From the NCBI RefSeq assembly GCF_947495825.1, contig NZ_CANMAH010000004.1, positions 186,001 to 250,000 on the forward strand: a stretch of 64,000 bases of DNA, given 5' to 3'. This DNA comes from an uncultured Psychrobacter sp. (GTDB taxonomy: Bacteria > Pseudomonadota > Gammaproteobacteria > Pseudomonadales > Moraxellaceae). Both the position numbers and the translations under genes were made by a program. Of the stretch, positions 54,157-63,435 are shown in pieces; within the stretch, counting starts at the first letter, position 1; the number at the start of each line of letters is the position of its first letter. The notes below the pieces were generated by a model, which was not told the DNA's origin, did no database searches, and was given only the letters and a program-made list of their open reading frames with translations.

Positions 54157-54855
54157 TCAATCATCAATCCATCTCTGCGCTCTAGCATGTGCAAGTTGAC
54201 TTGGCGTGTCAATATCATAGCTGAGCTGCTGGTTATTCACGCTACTGATTTGGTCAGCTGACAGCCCTCTGATCAAGTGACGTAGCCCTTTATCCCCTGC
54301 TAATGATGCTTGCCATTGTGTCAGTAGCTCGTAATTAATGACTAGAGGCAATCCAATAATATTTTTGTTTGAGGGACTATTAGCGATATTTTTATCCAAA
54401 TTTTGCTCATCACACCAATTATTTAAACTACTATATCTGCTAGCAACCACCCTCTGCGACCCTGCCAGCAAGACTTGCAAATGCTCTTTATTAAGAAGCA
54501 CTTGATCAACGCCTATGATTAATACTCGGTCCACTACCAAACTCTCGCGGCTCTCTAAGTCTTTTAACGCATCTATCCCTAAATATAAACTGTGCGCCAT
54601 ACCGATTTTGGGTGTTGGATTTACAACCGTGTGAATAACAGCATGCTGCGCTGCCAGCTTAGCCACCGCCTCTGCTATTGATGAATGTTCACTAGGAATA
54701 ACAACGGTAATGGCTTGCGGCTGAGTCGCTAGTGCTAGCTTAATCATATAGCCGATCAATGTTTCACCATCTTTATAAAGTAGCTGCTTTGCTTGACCAA
54801 GGCGCTGACTAAGACCACTTGCTAAGATAATAACGGCATGGTTTTTAGTCATCAT
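54157..54855 (-). CDS. mocA: MocA-like molybdopterin cytidylyltransferase
   Basis: Nucleotidyltransferase of 232 residues. HAVIILASGLSQRLGQAKQLL is the LASGxSxRxGxxK signature with the L-G instead of M-G that marks the MocA/CTP group; VLIIGVDQVLL carries the Asp motif, and GLPLVINYELLTQW/GDKGLRHLI are typical of MocA. It would add CMP to Mo-molybdopterin (MCD), the cofactor of PaoABC-type and xanthine-oxidase-family enzymes in E. coli. Its ATG overlaps the stop of the XdhC-like gene by 4 nt (54852-54855), which ties it to the hydroxylase unit. Confidence 0.88.
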   Translation of the reverse strand: MMTKNHAVIILASGLSQRLGQAKQLLYKDGETLIGYMIKLALATQPQAITVVIPSEHSSIAEAVAKLAAQHAVIHTVVNPTPKIGMAHSLYLGIDALKDLESRESLVVDRVLIIGVDQVLLNKEHLQVLLAGSQRVVASRYSSLNNWCDEQNLDKNIANSPSNKNIIGLPLVINYELLTQWQASLAGDKGLRHLIRGLSADQISSVNNQQLSYDIDTPSQLAHARAQRWIDD

Positions 54856-56171
54856 GCGTGGCTCATCATAGATATATCGCTATTGGCTAAATCTACACAT
54901 TTAGCTGGCGATGCTTGATTATGCATAACCATATTGATTTGAGCCATGATACCAAGCGCCAAGGCTTCCGGGCCATCACCGCCTAACTTATAGCCGATTG
55001 GATAATGCAGTTTATTAATCCCGGCATTTAAAACACGAGGGTCAGCTTTGGTCGCGCTAATCTCGTTAATTAAACGCTCGGTACGATAGCGCGGTCCTAG
55101 TTGTCCAAGATATTTATAATGATTGGCATGCTCTAGTAGGGTTGCAAGGCGAGTACGGTCTTGAGTCAAACTATGCGACATAAGCGCCACTGCCGCATTT
55201 TCACTTAGCGCCAGTAACTCATCTGTCGCATCAAGAGGCAACTGCGTCACCATATCTGCTTGAGAAAAGCGCAAGCGAGTCGCGTACCCTGGACGACTAT
55301 CTACAACTGTGACATGCCAATCTTGCAATTTTGCCATTGTCACCAGCGGCATCACATCATCGCCCGCGCCGCAAATCAGCAGGCGTATCTGCGGCTGTAT
55401 GCTTTGTACGAGCCACTCTGTTGACAAGTTAGCATTGTCATCGTTGTTATCGTTTCTTAAAACAATGTACTCGGCATTTTTATCACCAAGCTCATGTTGT
55501 GCTAACTTTTTAACCGTATCTACAATCACATTTGAAGTGTTAGCTCCAGCTTGATCTGTCTTGTTATTGATACCGATTTTATCAGCGCCAATTGTGGTGA
55601 TTTGTCCTGACTCAGTATAATTATCCAAATCAATACGCAGACCGATTGGAAATTTAGAGTGTAAATTTTGCTGATCAACAGAACGAATGTATGTTGCGAT
55701 CTTCCTTGGTTGCTGCGTTGCACGCACTTGTTGAACAGCAGCTAATAAAGGCATAGCGGACGTCAGACGCTCAAACAGTACATGTACACGCCCATTACAG
55801 CCTAGACCAAAATTCAATTCATCCATTTCATAGTATAAATCATCATGCGAGTCGTCCCTTACATCGTTTTGTGTAAACTCAGAGTCAGGTTTAGCCTTGC
55901 CATCCTCAGTATAGCCAATATCATCGCCCGTTTGGTAGACTTGTACACTTGCGCCATTACGAGTCAGCCAAAAGGCGCGCTTGATAATGTGCGGTTCAAG
56001 ACAGCCGCCACTAATCATCCCCACTGAACGCCCATCCTCTAAAATGAGCATCATAGCCCCGGCGCGGCGATACGCTGAACCTTCGGTGCGTACTACGGTT
56101 GCGAGTACGGCATCGATTTTTTGCTGCTGCGCCTTGTCTGCTAGCCTAAGAATGTCAGCAATTTGCGTCAT
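54852..56171 (-). CDS. XdhC/CoxI-family protein (molybdenum hydroxylase maturation factor)
   Basis: A 439-residue protein with an N-terminal XdhC/CoxI domain (about 1-110: DILRLADKAQQQKIDAVLATVVRTEGSAYRRAGAMMLILEDG, SGGCLEPHI) and a C-terminal Rossmann domain (about 265-420: IRLLICGAGDDVMPLVTMAKLQDWHVTVVDSRPGYA, GQLGPRYRTERLI). It resembles PaoD, which binds the sulphurated MCD cofactor and inserts it into PaoABC. The middle 110-260 is low in homology and Asp/Asn-rich. It is coupled to the MocA-like gene by ATGA and preceded by a terminator after the hydroxylase genes. Confidence 0.88.
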   Translation of the reverse strand: MTQIADILRLADKAQQQKIDAVLATVVRTEGSAYRRAGAMMLILEDGRSVGMISGGCLEPHIIKRAFWLTRNGASVQVYQTGDDIGYTEDGKAKPDSEFTQNDVRDDSHDDLYYEMDELNFGLGCNGRVHVLFERLTSAMPLLAAVQQVRATQQPRKIATYIRSVDQQNLHSKFPIGLRIDLDNYTESGQITTIGADKIGINNKTDQAGANTSNVIVDTVKKLAQHELGDKNAEYIVLRNDNNDDNANLSTEWLVQSIQPQIRLLICGAGDDVMPLVTMAKLQDWHVTVVDSRPGYATRLRFSQADMVTQLPLDATDELLALSENAAVALMSHSLTQDRTRLATLLEHANHYKYLGQLGPRYRTERLINEISATKADPRVLNAGINKLHYPIGYKLGGDGPEALALGIMAQINMVMHNQASPAKCVDLANSDISMMSHA

Positions 56172-56215
56172 AATATGCCTCTTATATTAAGAGATAACCA
56201 TTTTAAAGAAAGAGT

Positions 56216-56246
56216 AACCCGCTTTAGCAAACATCTAAAGCGGGTT
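56216..56246 (-). terminator. Terminator after the molybdenum hydroxylase genes
   Basis: AACCCGCTTTAG (56216-56227) and CTAAAGCGGGTT (56235-56246) form a perfect 12-bp stem with a 7-nt loop. On the minus strand it is followed by ACTCTTTCTTT. It lies 48 nt past the large-subunit stop, before the XdhC-like gene. Confidence 0.8.
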
Positions 56247-56293
56247 CTTGAGGTGGAAATGATAGGTATTGATAAACAATCTACCAATAACCC

Positions 56294-58789
56294 TTACTCT
56301 GGCATCTCAGCAAGCAGCTTATCCAGTGTAATTGGAAAATCATAAACACGCACCCCGACTGCATTATAGATGGCATTGGCAATGGCTGCCGCTGACCCTG
56401 AAATAGAGGTTTCCCCAATGCCTTTAATATGCATAGGGTTGGTATAAGGGTCATCCTCTTCTAACAAAATCACATCCAACTGCGGTACGTCAGCGTTGAC
56501 TGGCACATGGTACTCGGCAAGGTCATGGTTACATAAGCGCCCATCGTGCTTGTCATGAATGACCTCTTCCATCAAAGCAGAACCTATACCAAATATCATA
56601 CCGCCATAACACTGCGAGGTTGCAAGCTTATGGTTGAGAATGCGTCCTGCTGCATACACGCCAGTCATACGCTTGACGCGAATCTCACCGGTGACTTTAT
56701 GTACCGCCACTTCAGCGAAGTTGGCCCCAAACGAGGCTTGGCGATGGTTTTTCTCACTTTTTCCTGGTTTGATCTGGCCTTTGGCGCTGATTTCTTGCTC
56801 GTCAAACTCAGCGATGATATCAGCTAGTGCATAGGACTGATTATCATCAAAATCGTAATGCTCGGTTGCTGTTTTCAGATTTGATGCCGATTCTGGCAGC
56901 GGTATACCTGTTTTCTCTGATGCTATATCCATCAAATCTACGGCTTTATCCATTAAGCCTGAGACTTTATTAGCCAATTTTTCATCAACCAGCTCTGTGA
57001 CTTTTTCTTTACCCGTATCAATGGCTACTTCTACTTTACTAGGTTCGTGCTCACCTGATTTTTTGATTTGACCGTTATCTATACGAATCGTATCGGCATG
57101 TAGACCTACTTTTTTGGCTAACATGGCGCGTAGCTGCTCACAAGCCAAATAAACCCCACTACCAGCACTGGCCGCGCCAAAACTACCGCCAGAACCTGAT
57201 GCTGGCGGTAAATCACTGTCGCCAAGTTTCATCTCGATATGATCGATAGGCAGTCCTAACAAATCAGCTGCGACCTGAGTAAATACGGTATAAGAGCCAG
57301 TGCCGATATCTGTCATATCCGTTTCGATGATGGCTTTGACGCCAAGTTCTTTTGAGTCATCGACTTGTAGTATCGCCCGCGCTTCAGAAGGTTGTAACGT
57401 GTTACCACGAGAAGTGCCAGACATACCGGTACCTATCCACCAGTCGCCTTCTAGTCGGCTGGCAGGTTTGGGATTATGCTCATCCCAACCAAATGCTTCA
57501 GCGCCTTTTTCCATACAGGCGACCAGCTGACGTGTGGAGAACGGAATCTCTTTGCTAGGGTCTTCTTCAGGTTCGTTCCGGCGGCGCAGTTCAATAGGGT
57601 CGATCTCAAGCTTGTTCGCCAGCTCATCCATCGCACATTCAACAGCAATCATACCCACCGCTTCACCAGGAGCACGCATAGAGCCTGATAATACGTGATT
57701 CATATCCACCATCTGATAGCTGACGCGGCGATTCTCTCCGCGGTACAAAAAGTGAGTGGATAATGCTGTTGGTTCAAAGAACGCCTCGCCTGGTAAATTG
57801 CTGGTCGTGGTATCGTGAATAAAGGTATTAATAATACCCTCTTCATTACAACCAATAGCAATACGCTGACGGGTGTTTGAGCGTCTTACCGTCGCCTCCA
57901 TCACTTGCGGGCGCGTCATAGTAATGAGTACCGGACGACCGACTTCTTTAGAAGCAATAGCGGCAGCAATAGATTCTGGCGCGATACCTAGCTTACTACC
58001 AAAACCACCGCCCACATAGTATGAGATCAGCTCGACTTGATCTTTCTTCAAATCTAATGCGTCCATTACTTGCTGCTTACAAGAGGCGATCATCTGGTTT
58101 GAAGTATATAAGACCAGCTTGTCATCTTCCCAATGTGCCAAAGTAACGTGCGGTTCCATCGGTGAGTTGCTCTGACTTGGGGTATGGTACACACTATCGA
58201 GGGTTACCGCCGAATCAGCAAGGCCTTGCTCTGGATCGCCGTGTTTAGCATTCTTATCCGAGCCTTTTTTCTCATTTACCTCGTGGGCGTTAGGTAGCTC
58301 TTTAGTAAAATCCAAAGCCGCTTGATCGGTTTCGTCTTTATAAGTGACTTTAAGGGCCTTGGCGCCTTCGGTCGCTGCTTCAAAAGTTTCAGCGACAACG
58401 ACTGCGATAGGCTCACCATGATAAAAAACCTCACTCACACCCTGAGTCGGTGCTTCGGTCTCACCGCCTTGCTGTGAGTTACGTAAGAAGCGCTTAGGAT
58501 CAGTGACGACTTTAATAATACCTGATATATGGGCAATCGAGTCGCTATCGATTTTTTCAACTTTTCCTTTGGCGACGGTTGAGCCAACCAAGACACCATA
58601 CACTTTATTGTCTAGTTGAATCTCTGCCGAATAATGAGCTTGACCGCTAACCTTTAACGAGCCCTCAACGCGGTTAATTGGTTTACCTACCAAATTACTC
58701 GCTGTTTTGCCGAATAACGTCTCAACCGGCTTATCCATCTTCTCTTTGTTAGTGGGCTCTGCCGGTAGTACTGAATCTAATAATGACAT
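56294..58789 (-). CDS. Xanthine dehydrogenase-family molybdopterin-binding subunit (PaoC/YagR-like)
   Basis: Large subunit of 831 residues. GKPINRVEGSLKVSGQAHYSAEIQ begins the aldehyde-oxidase a/b hammerhead domain (about 35-150) and the Mo-binding domain follows: NQMIASCKQQVMDALDL, YYVGGGFGSKLG, SGSMRAPGEAVGMIAVE, TGSYTVFTQVAA, GSGGSFGAASAGSG, and the catalytic Glu in IKGIGETSISGSA. It hydroxylates an aldehyde or N-heterocycle at the molybdenum centre. No Tat signal is present on any subunit, so the enzyme should be cytoplasmic. It carries an unusual charged insertion at about residues 582-650. Its ribosome site (GGGAG) is inside the end of the FAD-subunit gene, 2 nt away. Confidence 0.93.
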   Translation of the reverse strand: MSLLDSVLPAEPTNKEKMDKPVETLFGKTASNLVGKPINRVEGSLKVSGQAHYSAEIQLDNKVYGVLVGSTVAKGKVEKIDSDSIAHISGIIKVVTDPKRFLRNSQQGGETEAPTQGVSEVFYHGEPIAVVVAETFEAATEGAKALKVTYKDETDQAALDFTKELPNAHEVNEKKGSDKNAKHGDPEQGLADSAVTLDSVYHTPSQSNSPMEPHVTLAHWEDDKLVLYTSNQMIASCKQQVMDALDLKKDQVELISYYVGGGFGSKLGIAPESIAAAIASKEVGRPVLITMTRPQVMEATVRRSNTRQRIAIGCNEEGIINTFIHDTTTSNLPGEAFFEPTALSTHFLYRGENRRVSYQMVDMNHVLSGSMRAPGEAVGMIAVECAMDELANKLEIDPIELRRRNEPEEDPSKEIPFSTRQLVACMEKGAEAFGWDEHNPKPASRLEGDWWIGTGMSGTSRGNTLQPSEARAILQVDDSKELGVKAIIETDMTDIGTGSYTVFTQVAADLLGLPIDHIEMKLGDSDLPPASGSGGSFGAASAGSGVYLACEQLRAMLAKKVGLHADTIRIDNGQIKKSGEHEPSKVEVAIDTGKEKVTELVDEKLANKVSGLMDKAVDLMDIASEKTGIPLPESASNLKTATEHYDFDDNQSYALADIIAEFDEQEISAKGQIKPGKSEKNHRQASFGANFAEVAVHKVTGEIRVKRMTGVYAAGRILNHKLATSQCYGGMIFGIGSALMEEVIHDKHDGRLCNHDLAEYHVPVNADVPQLDVILLEEDDPYTNPMHIKGIGETSISGSAAAIANAIYNAVGVRVYDFPITLDKLLAEMPE

Positions 58790-58791
58790 GA

Positions 58792-59784
58792 TTATGCTCC
58801 CTCGCCCGCTAATGCACGCTTAATGGCCTGTTTTAGCAAACGGCGTGTTAGTGGTATTTTAAAATCGTTTTGACCGCTACCTTTGGCATCTTTTAACAAC
58901 AAATCTGCTGCCTGATTGATAGTGTCATCGTCGCCCTGCGTATCCGTCAACAAATCTTCCACATCTTCATTGCGCCATGGCTGAGTACCAATACCGCCAA
59001 ATGCTAAGCGTACTGTCGCCAAATTACCATTATCATCAGCGTCTATCACAGCTGCACACGATACAAGCGCAAAAGCATAAGAGGCGCGGTCACGCACTTT
59101 GTCATAAGTGTGTATACCTTTAATAGGCGCTGGCAGCACGACATGCGTGATAAGCTCGCCTGACTCTAAAACGTTTTCGATATGGGGAGTGTCTTTTGGC
59201 AGACAATAAAAGTCTTTTATTGGAATCTGCCGAGTTGATCCATCGGTTTTGGCAGTCTCAATAGTAGCGTCAAGCAAACGCATAGCGACCGCCATATCGG
59301 ACGGGTGTTGAGCAATACAAGCGTCACTTGTGCCTAAGATTGCAAGGGGGCGGTTCTCACCGTTAATTGCAGGACAGCCCGTACCCGGTTCACGCTTATT
59401 ACAAGGGCTATCGGTATGATAAAAGTAGTAGCAGCGCGTACGCTGCAGGAAGTTACCGCCAGTCGTCGCTTTATTGCGCAGCTGTCCGGTCGCCCCTGCT
59501 AATATCGCACGAGACAATACCGGATAATTGGCAATCACGCTAGGATGCGCGGCCAAATCACTATTGCTTACTAAGGTTCCGATACGTAGGCCGCCATCGG
59601 CAGTGTCTTCAATCTGTCCAAGCTCTAAGCGTGTCACATCAACCAGCTTAGTTGGCGTTTCAATCTCAAACTTCATGAGATCAAGCAAATTGGTACCGCC
59701 TGCGATAAACGAGGCTTCTTTAGGAGTAGCAAACATTACCGCTTGCTGCGGTTCAAGGGCACGGATATATTCAAAGCGTTTCAT
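58792..59784 (-). CDS. FAD-binding subunit of the molybdenum hydroxylase (PaoB/YagS-like)
   Basis: A 330-residue medium subunit. The FAD pyrophosphate loop is FIAGGTNLLDLMK, and ATTGGNFLQRTRCYY with the Cys-rich insert CYYFYHTDSPCNKREPGTGC is the extra [4Fe-4S]-binding segment known from PaoB and 4-hydroxybenzoyl-CoA reductase, followed by LAILGTSDACIAQHPSDMAVA. It passes electrons from the molybdenum centre and 2Fe-2S clusters to FAD. The start overlaps the stop of the 2Fe-2S subunit gene by 4 nt (59781-59784) and the stop lies 2 nt before the large subunit. Confidence 0.93.
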   Translation of the reverse strand: MKRFEYIRALEPQQAVMFATPKEASFIAGGTNLLDLMKFEIETPTKLVDVTRLELGQIEDTADGGLRIGTLVSNSDLAAHPSVIANYPVLSRAILAGATGQLRNKATTGGNFLQRTRCYYFYHTDSPCNKREPGTGCPAINGENRPLAILGTSDACIAQHPSDMAVAMRLLDATIETAKTDGSTRQIPIKDFYCLPKDTPHIENVLESGELITHVVLPAPIKGIHTYDKVRDRASYAFALVSCAAVIDADDNGNLATVRLAFGGIGTQPWRNEDVEDLLTDTQGDDDTINQAADLLLKDAKGSGQNDFKIPLTRRLLKQAIKRALAGEGA

Positions 59785-60458
59785 GAGCGGCCTCCTGCTG
59801 TGCTACTGGTATTTTTATTATGGTTTACTGATTGGTTACCAAGTTGGGACTGACTGGGCGGCGGTGACCAAATACCTGTCACTGCTGAGTCTTGCAGCGA
59901 ACCTGTAGTCGTCTCTTCACTAGAAGAAGCACGCTTATTTGACACTTCGCTCTCAAGCACTTGTGAGATAGCATCCACGATATTGGGGTAAGCAGAACAG
60001 CGACAAATATTGCCACTCATGCGCTCAGCGATCTCTTGGACTAACAACCCATTCGGGTTTTTGAGATCGGTCGTCACATAGCTTGGCCAGTTTTGTTTCA
60101 CCTCTTCTATTAAAGCCGTGGCGGAACAAATCTGCCCTGGCGTGCAATACCCACACTGAAAGGCATCATGATCTTTAAAGGCTTGTTGCAAGGCTGATAA
60201 CGACTCAGGCATTCCGATGCCTTCGATCGTGGTGATCTCATCGCCGTCATGCATAACCGCAAGGGTCAAGCACGAGTTGATGCGCTCACCATTGATAAGA
60301 ATGGTACAGGCACCGCATTGACCGTGATCACAGCCTTTTTTGGGTCCGGTAATTTGTAGATGTTGACGACATAAATCTAGAATTGTCGTGCGGGTGTCGA
60401 GATTCTCAAAGCGGTGCTGTTCACCGTTGATCATCAAAGTTATCGTAGACATAGACAT
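59781..60458 (-). CDS. 2Fe-2S subunit of the molybdenum hydroxylase (PaoA/YagT-like)
   Basis: Small subunit of 225 residues. The N-terminal plant-type cluster is CDHGQCGACTILINGERINSC, with four Cys; the second cluster is CGYCTPGQICSAT with GNICRCSAY, as in the xanthine oxidase family. It lacks the Tat leader of periplasmic PaoA. The last 55 residues (from about 170, SNKRASSSEETTTGS onward) are Ser/Thr/Gln/Asn-rich, absent in most homologues and likely disordered. It is the first gene of the three-subunit unit; its promoter lies in the 439-nt spacer to pstS. A second ATG at codon 3 is possible. Confidence 0.93.
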   Translation of the reverse strand: MSMSTITLMINGEQHRFENLDTRTTILDLCRQHLQITGPKKGCDHGQCGACTILINGERINSCLTLAVMHDGDEITTIEGIGMPESLSALQQAFKDHDAFQCGYCTPGQICSATALIEEVKQNWPSYVTTDLKNPNGLLVQEIAERMSGNICRCSAYPNIVDAISQVLESEVSNKRASSSEETTTGSLQDSAVTGIWSPPPSQSQLGNQSVNHNKNTSSTAGGRS

Positions 60459-60791
60459 GCTGGCTTCTCGCTGGCAGTTGATAAGAATTCGCGGATGAGT
60501 TTTTATCCATCCATCTAGTTATTTAGTATTGATTATTTAATATTAAGACGTATTGAACATTTAACTTTGACATTACCACAGACTAGTTTTATGCCTTTAA
60601 TATGCGCTAACGTCATCATTAATATAGAAAAATACAATCAAAACAATCTATATATTAATATGCTCAGCAAAACTTACGATATTGTTTTTTTGTAGTAGAT
60701 AGGCAAAAAGTGTTAACACTAAACAAATACCGCTCTTCTTCACCTGTGCTTGCGAAATTAAAATATCACTGCTAACAAGATAAATTTCCTA
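60459..60791. other. Gene-free AT-rich spacer between the hydroxylase operon and pstS
   Basis: About 330 nt in a divergent position. It should contain the hydroxylase promoter (minus) and, at its right end, the Pho box and pstS promoter. No further structure or coding frame was seen. Confidence 0.5.
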
Positions 60792-60809
60792 TTGTCATCA
60801 AACTGTCAT
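60792..60809 (+). promoter_or_regulatory. Pho box of the pst operon
   Basis: TTGTCAT-CAAA-CTGTCAT: two 7-bp repeats, CTGTCAT-like, separated by 4 bp, the PhoB half-site layout (11-bp repeat). It lies 89 nt before the pstS start. Expected: induction by PhoB when phosphate is low. Confidence 0.85.
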
Positions 60810-60897
60810 GAAAGCTTGGCAAACTACCACGCATCTCACAGGTAGTCGTTTTTGCTTTTTCCAAATTTGTGTTGTTGTCAAACTTTAGGAGTCCTAC

Positions 60898-62058
60898 ATG
60901 CGTTATTCGTTATTGGCAGTCGCCGTTAGTTGCACCTTAGTACTCACCGCTTGTAATAAATCCACCGATACGACAGAGCTTGCTGCTGATAGTAGTAGCG
61001 CCATAACTCATACAGAAACCACCAACAAAACATCATCATCAGCAAGCGATTTTAAATCAGCTGAAAACATCGCCATGAACATCACTGGTGCTGGCGCGTC
61101 GTTCCCGCAGCCTATCTATGCTAAATGGTCATATGACTACCATGCCGCAACGGGCGGTCAGGTCAACTATCAGTCTATCGGCTCCTCAGGCGGCATCAAA
61201 CAAATCCAAGCAAAAACCGTCGACTTTGGCGCATCTGACGCCCCTATGACCCCTGAAGAGCTGGATGCGGCAGGTCTCATTCAGTTTCCAACCGTTATCG
61301 GTGGCGTGGTACCGATTGTCAATATCGATGGCGTGGGGCCAGGTGAGCTAAAGCTGGACGGCGCAACTCTAGCCGATATCTATCTGGGTAAGATTAGCAA
61401 ATGGAATGACCCTGCCATCACCGCCTTGAACCCAGATTTGACCCTGCCAGATGCTGCCATTACTACCGTATTTCGCTCAGATGGCTCAGGCACGACCTTT
61501 AACTTTACCGATTATCTAGCCAAAGTCTCAAACGACTGGAAAGACAGCGTGGGTGTTGATAAAACCGTCAAATGGCCTACCTCTGCCACAGGGGCAGGCG
61601 GTAAAGGCAACGAAGGCGTATCAAGTTACGTCAATCGTATGAAAAACGCTATCGGCTACGTCGAGTATGCTTATGCCAAGCAAAACAACATGGCGCATGC
61701 GGCTTTGAAAAATGCAGCGGGTAACTTCGTGCAGCCATCTGCTGAGACCTTTGCCGCGGCAGGTGACATCGATTGGTCACAGCAAGCAGGCTTTTATAAA
61801 GTCATTACCAACTCTGAGACTGAGCAGGCGTGGCCCATCGCTGCTGCCACCTTTATCTTGGTTCACAAGCAGCCAGAAAACCCGCAGCAAGTGGCTGGCG
61901 TGTTGAACTTCTTTGATTGGGCGTATGCCCAAGGTGATGATAGTGCCATGGCGCTTGATTATGTGCCTTTCTCTGATACCGCAGTGGCACTGTTTAAAGA
62001 CAAGTGGAATGAAGTCAAAGGCCATGATGGTCAACCTGTCTACACCCCAGCTCAGTAG
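60898..62058 (+). CDS. pstS: Phosphate ABC transporter substrate-binding lipoprotein
   Basis: PstS, 386 residues. The signal peptide ends in LTAC (Cys19), so it is lipid-anchored; a Ser/Thr-rich linker of 40 residues follows. The phosphate-binding motifs are ITGAGASFPQPIYAKW, YQSIGSSGGIKQIQAKTVDFGASDAPM, FRSDGSGTTFNFTDYL and SATGAGGKGNEGVSSYV, in which the Ser, Asp and Arg residues bind phosphate. It is behind the Pho box, has GGAG 9 nt upstream of the ATG and is followed by a terminator hairpin that probably lowers transcription into pstC, as often found for abundant binding proteins. Confidence 0.97.
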   Translation: MRYSLLAVAVSCTLVLTACNKSTDTTELAADSSSAITHTETTNKTSSSASDFKSAENIAMNITGAGASFPQPIYAKWSYDYHAATGGQVNYQSIGSSGGIKQIQAKTVDFGASDAPMTPEELDAAGLIQFPTVIGGVVPIVNIDGVGPGELKLDGATLADIYLGKISKWNDPAITALNPDLTLPDAAITTVFRSDGSGTTFNFTDYLAKVSNDWKDSVGVDKTVKWPTSATGAGGKGNEGVSSYVNRMKNAIGYVEYAYAKQNNMAHAALKNAAGNFVQPSAETFAAAGDIDWSQQAGFYKVITNSETEQAWPIAAATFILVHKQPENPQQVAGVLNFFDWAYAQGDDSAMALDYVPFSDTAVALFKDKWNEVKGHDGQPVYTPAQ

Positions 62059-62092
62059 TTTGTCTATATATGTATAGCAGCACTTGTGAGCC

Positions 62093-62134
62093 CCTTTGAG
62101 ACACCTATTCTCCGGTGGTTGTCTCAAAGGTTTT
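62093..62134 (+). terminator. Terminator or attenuator hairpin after pstS
   Basis: CCTTTGAGACA (62093-62103) pairs with TGTCTCAAAGG (62120-62130) followed by TTTTATC; the CC/GG next to the loop extends the stem. It is 34 nt past the pstS stop and upstream of pstC. Confidence 0.78.
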
Positions 62135-62205
62135 ATCACAACAAATTTAAAAGTAGAGCCGTTAACGATAGTCAATAATAAATAAAGTGGATATCTATCC
62201 TTATA

Positions 62206-62283
62206 GTGCAAGACTGGTATCAATTTTTCTTGCTTGCTGTGCCTGCGCAGACAGAGGCTGCAAAAAATTTATTCCAGTCTTGC
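62206..62283 (+). repeat. Dispersed palindromic repeat, copy 3
   Basis: GCAAGACTGG (62208-62217) and CCAGTCTTGC (62274-62283) are exact complements, and the arms continue through TATCAATTTTT against AAAAAATTTATT. The core TTGCTTGCTGTGCC...AGACAGAGGCTG equals copies 1 and 2. It lies between pstS and pstC and has the best-preserved arms. Confidence 0.8.
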
Positions 62284-62411
62284 GGTATCTCTTTCATATT
62301 GACTTAATTGCATCGTTAATAGCACCCTTTATTAAGATTTAGTTTGCTGTGATAAGACCTGATGAGTCTTTTAAAGATTTTGATTTAACATTATTTAATG
62401 CTGAGACACTT

Positions 62412-63365
62412 ATGAATGATTTAAGGTCGCAACTGGCAAAACAAAAACGTTACGATGCACTATTTGTCAATGCCACCAAGGCGTTTGCCATCCTCGTGCT
62501 GCTATCATTGGGCGGTATTTTGCTCTCTTTGATCATTGGCGCTTGGCCGAGTATTCAAGCATTTGGTCTGGGGTTTTATACCAGTAATAACTGGGATACG
62601 GTCGCCAATGAGTATGGTGCGCTGGCGCCTATTTATGGCACGCTGGTGACTTCGTTTATCGCCATTTTAATCGCTGTACCCGTCAGCTTTGGCATTGCGA
62701 TATTTTTGACTGAGATGTGTCCAAACTTTTTAAAAAAGCCCCTTGGCATCGCCATTGAGCTGCTGGCAGGTATCCCCTCTATCATTTACGGTATGTGGGG
62801 GTTGTTTGTATTTGCGCCCTTCTTTGGCGATCACATTCAACCGTGGTTTATCGAGCATATCGGCCCATTACCTATCATCGGTAAGCTGTTTACCGGTGCG
62901 CCAATGGGACTGGGCATGTTTACCGCCTCTCTTGTCCTGGCTATCATGATCATTCCTTTTATCGCCGCTACCATGCGTGATGTTTTCTCTGTGGTGCCAG
63001 ACCTGCTCAAAGAATCAGCCTATGGCATGGGTGCGACCACTTGGGAAGTGATGTTTAAGATTATCTTGCCGTATACCAAAGCTGGTGTGGTCGGTGGGGT
63101 TATCTTGGGGCTGGGTCGGGCGCTGGGCGAGACCATGGCCGTGACCTTCCTTATTGGTAACGCCTTTAATATCAGTCCAAGTCTATTTACCTCTGGCGTC
63201 ACCATTACCTCAGCGCTGGCCAATGAGTTTGCCGAAGCCTCCAGTGAGCTGCATCTGGCCTCGCTGCTGCACCTTGGCCTCATACTGTTTATCATCACCT
63301 TTATTGTGCTGTCGCTGGCTAAGCTCATGCTGATGCGTATGGATCAAAAAGCAGGCAACCGCTAA
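62412..63365 (+). CDS. pstC: Phosphate ABC transporter permease PstC
   Basis: PstC, 317 residues, six predicted membrane spans. The frame opens at GTG 62349, but ATG 62412 ([19 protein letters not shown]) gives the family length (E. coli 319) and start. Family motifs: [28 protein letters not shown] first span, [50 protein letters not shown] and the EAA loop [29 protein letters not shown] with [17 protein letters not shown]. It forms the inner-membrane channel for phosphate with PstA. A 353-nt spacer with a terminator and a repeat separates it from pstS. Confidence 0.94.
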   Translation: MNDLRSQLAKQKRYDALFVNATKAFAILVLLSLGGILLSLIIGAWPSIQAFGLGFYTSNNWDTVANEYGALAPIYGTLVTSFIAILIAVPVSFGIAIFLTEMCPNFLKKPLGIAIELLAGIPSIIYGMWGLFVFAPFFGDHIQPWFIEHIGPLPIIGKLFTGAPMGLGMFTASLVLAIMIIPFIAATMRDVFSVVPDLLKESAYGMGATTWEVMFKIILPYTKAGVVGGVILGLGRALGETMAVTFLIGNAFNISPSLFTSGVTITSALANEFAEASSELHLASLLHLGLILFIITFIVLSLAKLMLMRMDQKAGNR

Positions 63366-63435
63366 CACATAACGACATACAGACAATAGTGATGTACAGG
63401 CTGATAAAAAATCTTGAAAAATGGAAATGAGTTTT

